From: Pseudorhodobacter turbinis
GTDB taxonomy: Bacteria; Pseudomonadota; Alphaproteobacteria; Rhodobacterales; Rhodobacteraceae
NCBI RefSeq assembly: GCF_005234135.1
Contig: NZ_CP039965.1
Span: 248,001 to 312,000 of the forward strand
Length of the DNA: 64,000 bases
Direction of reading: 5' to 3'
The position numbers were made by a program, and so were the translations under genes. This document shows, piece by piece, positions 56,516 through 64,000 of the stretch. The notes beneath the pieces are model-generated. The model worked only from the letters and a program-made list of their open reading frames with translations, was not told where the DNA came from and did no database searches. The stretch's first letter is position 1; every line of letters begins with the position of its first letter.

Positions 56516-58801
56516 TCAATGCTCTGCCTCACCCTTGTGATCGACGGTAAAGAAGAAATCAGCGGGCAGATCGCGCTGGTGCAGATCCTCGGGGATCACG
56601 GCGGGGCCTGCCGAAAACACCGCCGAGCCGAAATGCTGCTGCATCCTGCACAGGGCCTGCATACGCGGGCCGGTCAGCTCGGCATAGAAGTTCTGGTAGT
56701 TCTCGGTCTGCATCAGATCGGTGATTTTTGCGCGGTGACAGGCAACGCTGTGGTTATGCGCCGCGCGGATATCCGGATCGGCCAGCAGAATATCCATCTG
56801 CTCACGCAGCGCGGGGATCATGCGCTGGATGCTGTCGTCCTGGTCGATGTTGTGGTTCATCCTAAACCAGTAATTCAGCCCCTGATCGCGGTCAACATGG
56901 TTCACCCGGCCCCGATCGCGCTTGACCAGAAAGCTTTGGGCAGAGCGCACGGCATAGTGGTTCAGCTGCACCCAGTCATAGCCGTAGGTGTCCAGCGTTG
57001 ACCGCCAGCCATTGCGAAACATGCTGCGGGGCAAGGGGCGGCCCGACCCGTTGAGCCATTTCACCTGATCCCAAAGATCGGGCACCAAACCCTTGGGCCG
57101 GTGGACGCCGAGCTTTTTATACATATCGATATTGCGGAAAAGCGTCTTGAACCCCCAGGCCTGATGCGGCTTACGGATCACCTCTGGCGCGCAGGCGGTG
57201 AATTGTTCCGTGATAAAACGGTCCTCGTAGTCATGCACATCATCATTGCCGAACAAGCGCCACGTAAGCGAGATCATATTCGCCTCCCCCATCGCCTTAT
57301 AGAGGTCGGGCAGGGTGCCATTGCCGATCTTGATATTGATAAACTCATCCACATCCATGCAAATGCCCCAACCGCAGTTTTGCATGACAGGCTCGGATTC
57401 AGCGGCCTGAAGTGCCGCATGTTGTGGCTTAAGGTCGCCGCCGGGGGTAAAGGGGTTGATCCGGTGCTGCACGATGCCTTTGGCCTGCAACAGATCAAGC
57501 ATGGTATCGGTACCATCGGTGCAATCATTGGTGTAGATCAGGAAATCATCCACCCCGATTGCACGGTGATAGGCCAGCCATTCCAGAATAAACGGCCCTT
57601 CGTTCTTCATAGTGGTGACAATCGCGGTCCGCCCGCCGCGTTCGGCCGCTTTGGGGGCGGGCTTTATCTTGGAGACGGGGGCGCGCACGGGCTTATGGTC
57701 AAACACCCCCTCAGCCATCGCGATCAGACTGGCTTGTTCCACCAGAGAGGTCTTTGGCGCAAGCTCGGATGCCGTGCGCCCCGGTATCTTGATCGCCATC
57801 GCACGGAAAAACGGCACGGCGCGGGTTGGGTCGGGGTTGGTATAGGCCACCCGCAACATGCGCCATGTATTCGAAAGACCGGCTTTTTGTGGTGCCACCC
57901 CCCAGCGGACCATTGGCTTGGTCACATCAAAGGCGGCGCAAATATGATCGGGAATACGGGGGGCGGTGTTATTGCGTACCCGCCACGGGTAAATCCGCGT
58001 ACCGGCCAAAAAGATCGCCCCGCTCTTGGCGCTTGCACACAGATCAAACGCGCTGGGGGCGCCTGCGGGTTTCGGGGCCAGAAAGTCAGGGATATCCAAC
58101 GTCAGCACGGCGCGCGCATCCTGCAAAAACCGCCATTTGACCACCTCATAGATCAGCGCCTCCCCCAAGGGCGCGCGCCACGGATTGGGGACGGGCGGCT
58201 CCATCCGATCTTTGCCGGGCGCATCGGGGGCAAGGTAGACGTGGTCCTCAGGGCCAAGATCGGGCTTGCCCAAGGGGACGGCGCAATCAAAAAACACCAC
58301 ACGCATATCCATATCCGCCAATGCGGCGGCCAGATCAGCGCGAAAACCATCATCGGGCAGGCGGTTGATGATAACGGCCCCTGTGGCGGCGTGATGGCGG
58401 GCGTGATAGGTCAACCATTCCACGGTCTGCGCGACGGTTTCCGTCATCCGAAAGCCAAGCAGACAGTTGCGACCGGCCAGAAACGCAGGCTCTGCCAAGG
58501 TTGGCTCCAGCGTCAGGATACTGCCATCCGCCCGCGCCAGATGCACGGCATCGGAGGCCTGCACGGTGACCAGTGCGGCGCCGGACACATCGCGCAAATC
58601 CAACGGCAAGGCACAACCGGAGCGAGCATCGGGCGCGAACCCCGCGACCTTTACCCCCGCGCCGAAAAACGCATGCACGCGGTCCGGCGACACCCGCACG
58701 CAATCCAGCAAAAGCCCGGTCCCGGCCAGCATTCGCGCGCCCAGTTGGCGCTCGATTATGGCGCAAGATGTCTCAGTGCTTTGATTGCCCACAGATTTCA
58801 A
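56516..58801 (-). CDS. Large two-domain glycosyltransferase
   Basis: 761 aa. The start is a TTG at 58801; a GTG at 58792 or ATG at 58732 is possible. The C-terminal part (about 395-700) is a glycosyltransferase like the 341-aa neighbour: AIVTTMKNEGPFILEWLAYHR, FLIYTNDCTDGTDTML, and the metal site CMDVDEFINIKIG. The N-terminal part is of GT92-like type without its DxD: FRMTETVAQTVEWLTYHARHH resembles the start of the same fold, suggesting an inactive or diverged duplicate. Surface-glycan synthesis is the probable role. Confidence 0.75.
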   Translation of the reverse strand: MKSVGNQSTETSCAIIERQLGARMLAGTGLLLDCVRVSPDRVHAFFGAGVKVAGFAPDARSGCALPLDLRDVSGAALVTVQASDAVHLARADGSILTLEPTLAEPAFLAGRNCLLGFRMTETVAQTVEWLTYHARHHAATGAVIINRLPDDGFRADLAAALADMDMRVVFFDCAVPLGKPDLGPEDHVYLAPDAPGKDRMEPPVPNPWRAPLGEALIYEVVKWRFLQDARAVLTLDIPDFLAPKPAGAPSAFDLCASAKSGAIFLAGTRIYPWRVRNNTAPRIPDHICAAFDVTKPMVRWGVAPQKAGLSNTWRMLRVAYTNPDPTRAVPFFRAMAIKIPGRTASELAPKTSLVEQASLIAMAEGVFDHKPVRAPVSKIKPAPKAAERGGRTAIVTTMKNEGPFILEWLAYHRAIGVDDFLIYTNDCTDGTDTMLDLLQAKGIVQHRINPFTPGGDLKPQHAALQAAESEPVMQNCGWGICMDVDEFINIKIGNGTLPDLYKAMGEANMISLTWRLFGNDDVHDYEDRFITEQFTACAPEVIRKPHQAWGFKTLFRNIDMYKKLGVHRPKGLVPDLWDQVKWLNGSGRPLPRSMFRNGWRSTLDTYGYDWVQLNHYAVRSAQSFLVKRDRGRVNHVDRDQGLNYWFRMNHNIDQDDSIQRMIPALREQMDILLADPDIRAAHNHSVACHRAKITDLMQTENYQNFYAELTGPRMQALCRMQQHFGSAVFSAGPAVIPEDLHQRDLPADFFFTVDHKGEAEH

Positions 58802-59008
58802 ATTCCCCTAGCCTCGGCGGCCCGTCGCATGCGGTCGAACCCGCAGTTTCAACGGTTTTTAGCATATGGTTAGAAGTCGGTCCAAGTAAACTCGTGCAAG
58901 ATTTTTCATACTCCATTGGCAAAACACCATAATTTCGCCAGAGTGATGCAGATGATGTTAAGATACTCGCCTATAGATTGCGGGGCGCAACGAGCAGGGC
59001 AGTAATAA

Positions 59009-61210
59009 ATGGCACGAACACGCGAGGTCGGTACGCTTTGGATTGGCGGGGCACTAAGCTGGATGGAACAGCTTTGCCTGAAGAGCTTTGTGGACAAGGG
59101 CCAGAAGATTACGCTGTTCTCCTATGACAAGATCGCGAATGTCCCCGAGGGGGTTATCTGCCGTGATGGTCGCGAGATCCTCGATACCGATGATTTCATC
59201 AAATACGAGAAGAAAGACAGCTTTGCGCTTTTTGCCGATTATTTTCGCATCCATATGATTCAGCAAAATCCGGGCATGATCTGGGTGGATACCGATGTTT
59301 ATTGCCATCGGGTGATGGATTATGACAGCGATTATGTGATGGGGTTCGAGCTGCCGGGGGGGCGGCGGGTTAATAACGCCGTGCTTGGCCTTCCGGCCGA
59401 CAGCGCGATCTTGCAAGACATGCTGACCTTCATGGAGGATTGCTATTCCATCGCGCCTTTCCTCAAGGAAGCGCTGCAAAACGAATATCGTGCGGCCGCG
59501 GCGGCGGGCGCGCCGGTGCATGTATCACAGCAACCCTGGGGCGTGTGGGGCCCGCTTATGGTGACGCATTTCATCCACAAGCACGGGTTGGCGCATAAAG
59601 TGCAGCCCCTAGAGGCCTTCTATCCGATCCCCTTTCCCCAGCGTCTGAAATTCCTGCGCCGCAACGCAGAGGTACAAAAGCTATTGCGGCCTGAGACTAC
59701 GGGGCTACATCTATGGGCCTCTAACAAGCGGGAGCTGATCTTGCGTCACGATGGCCTCCCACGCAAGGGCAGCTATTTTGCCCAACTATTGGATCACCAT
59801 GACATTCAGCCTGAAAAGGCACCACTGACAGGTCGGGGGAAAAAGAAGTTTGACGCCGGCCTGCTGGATGATATTTCCCTGAAACAAGTGGCCCGTTTTG
59901 CCGATATAGGCGGGAACGCACAGGCGATGGCCTTGGCGGCTTGGGTCAAATGGGGATGCAGCATTGACCTGATCGACATTGGCCGCAACGGAAGCTGGCC
60001 GGAGGGCCCGTCGGACTGGGTGGCGCGGTACCGGCAATTTCTGACAGATCACGGTGTGCCGTTCGATCATATAAACCTGTGTGGCAAAGAGGATGATCTG
60101 GTGCCTGCGCAAGTGGTGACCAATTTGACCGGCTTTGGCGATCTGTACCGTATTCCGCCCTTGGGTGCGGTGCTTGACCGCGTGCTTGGCCCCGGTGGTT
60201 GCGTGATATCCGATATCCGAAAGGGTTCGGGCGGCTATCCGTTTTTTCGCCAACGCGGCACGCTAACGCAGTTGTCCAGCCGCAAAGATACGGGCGGTGA
60301 GGTTCACCGTGTTTTGGTGATCGCAGATAAGGCACCAACATCCGAGGCTGATCAAAGCTGGGCCGAGATCGCGCAGGGGTTGGCGGGCAAGGACGGCTTT
60401 TACCGTGAAAGCGACGCCCATGCGATGCTGTTCATCAAACGCTCTGACACGCTTGTTGTAACCTTTGACAACCTCGATATCGCGATGGAAAAGCGAGAGG
60501 ACAAGCGGCCTTGGGGCTTTGCCTTTGTGGAGAAACAGGGCTGGTCGATGCTGGGGGTGACGGCCGAGGGCTGGACTTGGTTTCGGGATGCTTGGGTTGA
60601 TGCCCAGTTTGACGAGCTGAAAAACACTGGATTTTTCCAGCAGTTCAAACGGGTGGTGTTTTACGGCGCATCAATGGGCGGCTATGGCGCCTGTGCCTTT
60701 GCGGCGGCCTGTCCGGGCGCGGATGTCGTGGCGATTTCACCGCAGTCCACGCTGGATAAAGCGCTGGCTCCGTTTGAGACACGCTATAAAACCGCATGGG
60801 ATCGGGATTTTTCGGGGCCTTATGGCGATGCGGCCAAGGCTTCGGCCACGGCGGGGCGTGTGACCTTGATCTATGATCCCTATGAGCCGCTGGACAGCGG
60901 TCATGTCGCGCGGTTCACGGCGGAAAATGTGGTAAAGCTGCGCGCGCCGCTTTTGGGGCACCGGCTGGGATCAAGCTTGCATCAGATGGGGATATTATCG
61001 CCGATCGTGCTGGCCGCGCTGAACGGTACATTGACCGAGGCTGACTTCTACCAACGTCTGCGTGCGCGAAAACAGTTCGGACGCTATCAAAAAGAGCTGT
61101 TCAACCGTGCGCTGTCCAAGGGCCATCCCGAGCTTGCCCGTAAAATGGGGCGCTGGGTGCTGACGCATGGGGGAAACCGGCACATCCGCAAAGCGCTGGA
61201 AAAGATGTAG
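59009..61210 (+). CDS. Three-part protein: glycosyltransferase, Rossmann-like and alpha/beta-hydrolase-like domains
   Basis: 733 aa. Residues 1-260 look like a GT32-type sugar transferase: TLWIGGALSWMEQLCLKSF, then YFRIHMIQQNPGMIWVDTDVY with DxD at 94-96. Residues about 285-440 resemble a class I methyltransferase-type Rossmann fold (ADIGGNAQAMALAAWVKWG, IDLIDIG, VLGPGGCVISDIR). Residues about 475-733 are alpha/beta-hydrolase-like with GASMGG (Ser555). That last domain is a close relative of the stand-alone gene at 54355-55302. It is divergent from the glycosyltransferases and ends in a strong terminator. Confidence 0.7.
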   Translation: MARTREVGTLWIGGALSWMEQLCLKSFVDKGQKITLFSYDKIANVPEGVICRDGREILDTDDFIKYEKKDSFALFADYFRIHMIQQNPGMIWVDTDVYCHRVMDYDSDYVMGFELPGGRRVNNAVLGLPADSAILQDMLTFMEDCYSIAPFLKEALQNEYRAAAAAGAPVHVSQQPWGVWGPLMVTHFIHKHGLAHKVQPLEAFYPIPFPQRLKFLRRNAEVQKLLRPETTGLHLWASNKRELILRHDGLPRKGSYFAQLLDHHDIQPEKAPLTGRGKKKFDAGLLDDISLKQVARFADIGGNAQAMALAAWVKWGCSIDLIDIGRNGSWPEGPSDWVARYRQFLTDHGVPFDHINLCGKEDDLVPAQVVTNLTGFGDLYRIPPLGAVLDRVLGPGGCVISDIRKGSGGYPFFRQRGTLTQLSSRKDTGGEVHRVLVIADKAPTSEADQSWAEIAQGLAGKDGFYRESDAHAMLFIKRSDTLVVTFDNLDIAMEKREDKRPWGFAFVEKQGWSMLGVTAEGWTWFRDAWVDAQFDELKNTGFFQQFKRVVFYGASMGGYGACAFAAACPGADVVAISPQSTLDKALAPFETRYKTAWDRDFSGPYGDAAKASATAGRVTLIYDPYEPLDSGHVARFTAENVVKLRAPLLGHRLGSSLHQMGILSPIVLAALNGTLTEADFYQRLRARKQFGRYQKELFNRALSKGHPELARKMGRWVLTHGGNRHIRKALEKM

Positions 61211-61220
61211 GCTGCGCGGC

Positions 61221-61254
61221 AAAAAACCGGCCGCAAGGGATGCGGCCGGTTTTT
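61221..61254. terminator. Bidirectional Rho-independent terminator
   Basis: A 10-bp stem (ACCGGCCGCA / TGCGGCCGGT, 5-nt loop) flanked by A6 and T5 lies between two convergent genes, giving T runs on both strands. Confidence 0.9.
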
Positions 61255-61267
61255 AACATAGATTATC

Positions 61268-62485
61268 TTAGAAAAACGCCTGCAAGCCGGTGATCGCACG
61301 GCCCAGGATCAGCGCGTGAACGTCATGCGTACCCTCATAGGTGTTGACCGTTTCAAGGTTCACCATATGGCGCATGATCTGGTAGTCTTCCTGAATACCG
61401 TTACCGCCGTGCATATCCCGCGAATGGCGGGCGATTTCCAAGGCCTTGCCGCAGTTGTTGCGCTTGACGATAGAGATCATCTCGGGGGCTGCATTGGCAT
61501 TGTCCATCAGCCGCCCGACCTGCAAAGAGGCCTGCGTGCCAAGGGCGATATCCGTCATCATATTGGCCAGTTTAAGCTGGTAAATCTGGGTCTGCGCCAG
61601 TGGCTTGTTGAATTGCTTGCGGTCCAGCCCGTATTGGCGCGCGGCGTGCATGCAGAATTCGGCCGCGCCAAGAACGCCCCATGAAATCCCGTAACGCGCG
61701 CGGTTAAGGCAGCCAAATGGCCCCTTCAGCCCTTCGACATGCGGCAGCAGGGCATCGTCACCAACTTCGACATCCTTCATCACAATCTCACCGGTGATGG
61801 AGGCGCGCAGGCTCAATTTGCCGGCGATTTTAGGCGCGGACAGCCCCTTCATGCCTTTTTCAAGCACAAAGCCGCGGATCTTGCCGCCATGCTCTTCGGA
61901 CTTGGCCCACACCACGAAAACATCCGCGATCGGAGAGTTGGAGATCCACATCTTGGCGCCGTTAAGCACATAGCCATTCGCGGTTTTCTTGGCGACGGTT
62001 TTCATGCCTGCCGGGTCGGAACCCGCGTCAGGCTCGGTCAGGCCAAAGCAGCCGATCCATTCGCCGCTTGCCAGTTTTGGCAGGTATTTCTTGCGTTGCT
62101 CTTCGGACCCGTAGGCATAGATCGGGTACATCACCAAAGACGATTGCACCGACATCATGGACCGATAGCCACTGTCGACACGCTCTACCTCACGCGCGAC
62201 CAAGCCGTAGGCGACGTAAGAGGCACCGATGCCGCCGTATTCCTCGGGAACGGTCACGCCCAAAAGCCCCATCTCGCCCATCTCGCGGAAAATCTCGGGG
62301 TCGGTGGATTCGTCACGGTAGGCGGCGGTCACACGCGGTTGCAGCTTTTCTTGCGCATAGGCGCGGGCCGCATCGCGCAGCATCCGCTCTTCCTCGGTCA
62401 GCTGCGCATCGAGACGGAAGGGGTCTTCCCAATCAAAACGGTTGAGATCCGGGGCGTCTTTGGCTTTCAGTATCGGCTTGTCCAT
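61268..62485 (-). CDS. gcdH: Glutaryl-CoA dehydrogenase
   Basis: 405 aa from the ATG at 62485 (GGAG 6 bp upstream; an in-frame ATG at 62497 also exists). FAD enzyme that oxidises and decarboxylates glutaryl-CoA to crotonyl-CoA in lysine/tryptophan breakdown. [33 protein letters not shown] and the C-terminal [20 protein letters not shown] (catalytic Glu) are as in GcdH. The divergent LysR gene is the likely regulator. Confidence 0.93.
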   Translation of the reverse strand: MDKPILKAKDAPDLNRFDWEDPFRLDAQLTEEERMLRDAARAYAQEKLQPRVTAAYRDESTDPEIFREMGEMGLLGVTVPEEYGGIGASYVAYGLVAREVERVDSGYRSMMSVQSSLVMYPIYAYGSEEQRKKYLPKLASGEWIGCFGLTEPDAGSDPAGMKTVAKKTANGYVLNGAKMWISNSPIADVFVVWAKSEEHGGKIRGFVLEKGMKGLSAPKIAGKLSLRASITGEIVMKDVEVGDDALLPHVEGLKGPFGCLNRARYGISWGVLGAAEFCMHAARQYGLDRKQFNKPLAQTQIYQLKLANMMTDIALGTQASLQVGRLMDNANAAPEMISIVKRNNCGKALEIARHSRDMHGGNGIQEDYQIMRHMVNLETVNTYEGTHDVHALILGRAITGLQAFF

Positions 62486-62587
62486 TGCGGTCTCCATTCC
62501 ATCATTACATTCCAGTTAACGCCAATCCAGCGGGTTTTCAAATGAATTAGCTTTGCAAGTTCATAACAAATACGCATAAACTACAGT

Positions 62588-63496
62588 ATGCGCCACGCCT
62601 ATACCCCCAGCATGCCTGAGCTTCAGGCCTTTGTGCAAGCCGCCCGGACCGGCACGGCAACCCGTGCGGGGGCAGCGCTTGGGTTGACGCAAAGTGCAAT
62701 CAGTCGGGCGCTCAACAGTCTTGAGGCGCGTTTGGGGGTGGCGCTGTTCCACCGCATTCGCCAACGTCTTGTTTTGTCGGATGCAGGCCGTGCGCTTTTG
62801 CCCGAGGCCGAGCGGATGCTGTCCGATCTGGACCGCGCGGCGCTGACGGTGATGTCCTTTGGTGGCCACCGTGATGTGCTGCGGCTGGCGGTACTGCCGA
62901 CATTTGCCGCCCTCTGGCTGATCCCGCGCCTGTCGGGTTTTGCAACCCTCGCCCCCGAGGTGACGTTTGATATGACCGCAACCCTGACCCCGCTGGATTT
63001 TGAGCGTGACCCCCGCGATTTGGCGATCATTCGCGCGCAACCACCCTTGCGCGGGGCATCGGTCGATGTGCTGGCCGAGGAGCGGCTGGTCGTGGTCGCT
63101 GCGCCTGCGCTTTTGCCTTCGGGCGGCATGTTAGAGGATGCCGCCTTGGCGCGCCTGCCGCTGTTGCAACAGGCCACCCGCCCGAATCTCTGGCTCGACT
63201 GGTTCCTGAATGCGGGCCTTGATCCGATCACCATTCTGCGCGGCGCGCGGTTTGAGCAATTCGGTATGGTGTTGGCGGCAGCGCGGGCGGGCCTTGGGTT
63301 GGCGCTGGTGCCTGAAATGTTTGTCGGTGCCGATTTGACCTCGGGGGCGTTACGACTTGCCTCGGCGCGGTCGATGGCATCGGATACGCCCTATGTGCTA
63401 ACCTATCCCGACCGCAGCATGGAAATAGCCGCCTTTCGCCGGTTTCGGGACTGGATGCTGGATGGCGCAAATATGGGAAGCGATGGACCGGATTAA
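62588..63496 (+). CDS. LysR-family regulator, probably of gcdH
   Basis: 302 aa. The N-terminal winged helix is typical (FVQAARTGTATRAGAALGLTQSAISRALNSLEARLG, then LFHRI and LVLSDAGRALL), followed by a periplasmic-binding-like effector domain (about 90-300). Its divergent position 102 bp from gcdH makes control of glutaryl-CoA breakdown likely. It ends inside the start of the xdhC-like pseudogene. Confidence 0.9.
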   Translation: MRHAYTPSMPELQAFVQAARTGTATRAGAALGLTQSAISRALNSLEARLGVALFHRIRQRLVLSDAGRALLPEAERMLSDLDRAALTVMSFGGHRDVLRLAVLPTFAALWLIPRLSGFATLAPEVTFDMTATLTPLDFERDPRDLAIIRAQPPLRGASVDVLAEERLVVVAAPALLPSGGMLEDAALARLPLLQQATRPNLWLDWFLNAGLDPITILRGARFEQFGMVLAAARAGLGLALVPEMFVGADLTSGALRLASARSMASDTPYVLTYPDRSMEIAAFRRFRDWMLDGANMGSDGPD

Positions 63497-63811
63497 CGAT
63501 ATCCCCAAACGCGCGTTGGAATGGCATCTGGCGGGCAGGGGGGCCGTGCTGACCACTGTGGTTGAACTTGGGGCTCTGCGCCACGACCTGCGGGCAGCCA
63601 GCTTGCCGTTGCGGGGGCGGGGAAATGGCAGGGTCCCTTTCGGGCGGATGTGTTGAGGGAGCGGTTCGGTGTGGCGGATGCACCGGCCCTAAAGGCGGCA
63701 CTTGCAACGCAGGCTTTTTATATCGGCAGCCTCGGGTCAATCCGCACGCACGCGAAACAGGTGGAGCGGCTGAGTCGATCATGGCGCAGATCACCCAGGA
63801 ACTACAAATGA
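63483..63811 (+). pseudogene. Decayed XdhC/CoxI-type molybdenum-cofactor insertion gene
   Basis: Pieces of one XdhC-like protein are spread over three frames. Frame 1 gives IPKRALEWHLAGRGAVLTTVVE, frame 2 gives TWGSAPRPAGSQLAVAG and frame 3 GEMAGSLSGGCVEGAV, in the correct order. The middle of the family (about 100-150 residues) is missing and the C-terminal Rossmann motif AFYIGSLGSIRTHAKQVERL follows in frame 2. XdhC chaperones molybdenum enzymes such as xanthine dehydrogenase; no such enzyme gene is near. Confidence 0.75.
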
Positions 63812-63812
63812 G

Positions 63813-63840
63813 AAAAGGGGCCAGTGACCTGACCCCTTTT
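63813..63840. terminator. Bidirectional terminator between the pseudogene and infC
   Basis: AAAAGGGGCCAG-TGAC-CTGACCCCTTTT: 11 of 12 pairs form, and A4/T4 runs flank both sides. It probably ends the infC transcript on the minus strand. Confidence 0.75.
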
Positions 63841-63863
63841 GAATAGCGTACCGGACGGGCGGG

Positions 63864-64000
63864 TTATTTCGGCCCGATCATCATCACCATCTGACGACCT
63901 TCCAGCTTTGGAAAGTTCTCGACCTTACCGGCTTCTTGGGCAATCACATCATCCGCGACGCGGTTGAGCAATTCCATGCCAAGCTGCTGGTGTGCCATTT
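63864..64000 (-). CDS. infC: Translation initiation factor IF-3, C-terminal part (runs off the window)
   Basis: The minus strand reads an open frame from the window edge to TAA at 63864, ending [18 protein letters not shown] and then [16 protein letters not shown]. This is the C-terminus of IF-3, the 30S initiation factor that discriminates the start codon. Only about 45 residues are in the window; the N-terminal domain and linker are outside. Confidence 0.93.
   Translation of the reverse strand, partial: MAHQQLGMELLNRVADDVIAQEAGKVENFPKLEGRQMVMMIGPK

Noticed and set aside
57101..58873. A 590-codon open frame antisense to the large glycosyltransferase
   Set aside because: No recognisable domain, composition typical of antisense frames; the other strand has full glycosyltransferase motifs.

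Overview
The window looks like one chromosomal piece of a marine-type alphaproteobacterium of the Rhodobacteraceae (Roseobacter group). Evidence: the rpmF-plsX-fabH-ihfA order, a split cobalamin methionine synthase (separate bmtB and bmtC genes), an ornithine-lipid acyltransferase, an F1-ATPase zeta inhibitor (DUF1476), a CckA hybrid kinase with a CtrA-type site, an alphaproteobacterial SOS box (GAAC-N7-GAAC) before recA, and an aglEFGK-type sugar transporter. The genus cannot be fixed from sequence alone.

Layout. 0-5 kb: fatty-acid/phospholipid synthesis operon (yceD, rpmF, plsX, fabH, ihfA on the minus strand), then bamE and olsB. 5-13.4 kb: an Rrf2 regulator and a glucose/alpha-glucoside block (pgm, glk, aglE, aglF, aglG, aglK). 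13.4-26.4 kb: housekeeping genes (acyltransferase-like protein, TDT/SLAC1-type transporter, guaB, rsmB-type methyltransferase, cckA, sulfotransferase-like gene, recA, alaS, DUF1330, class II amidotransferase). 26.4-38 kb: an accessory region. It holds a PLP-aminotransferase/acyl-ACP-reductase fusion, a VPLPA-CTERM protein, an RTX protein fragment, a 3' piece of pglZ followed by an apparently intact brxL (a BREX phage-defence remnant), a membrane protein gene split by one amber codon, and a truncated tyrosine integrase against tRNA-Thr(UGU). An IS3-family element follows; it carries three copies of a short palindromic insertion, one of which shifts the reading frame of its transposase.

38-54 kb is core metabolism: mgtE, 5-formyl-THF cyclo-ligase, bmtC, a PA0069-type radical SAM protein, bmtB, DUF1476, purC, purS, an SDR, purF, cvpA, radA, a pqiA-like gene, alr, dnaB, pyrE and pyrC. 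54-61 kb is a surface-glycan-type cluster: two related glycosyltransferases, a large three-part protein (glycosyltransferase, Rossmann-like and alpha/beta-hydrolase-like parts) and a stand-alone relative of its last domain. 61-64 kb: glutaryl-CoA dehydrogenase with a divergent LysR regulator, a decayed XdhC-like gene, and the 3' end of infC.

The most noteworthy items are the aminotransferase/acyl-ACP-reductase fusion at 27.1-29.8 kb, the family of 37-41 bp palindromic insertions inside the IS3 element, the BREX remnant with a MIT_C-type tail on BrxL, an intergenic palindromic repeat family (three copies), the Gly-to-Asp change in the Walker A loop of the AglK-like ATPase, and CtrA-type sites before cckA and before one cell-surface gene. 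No database search was possible; family assignments rest on recognised motifs and remembered family sequences.
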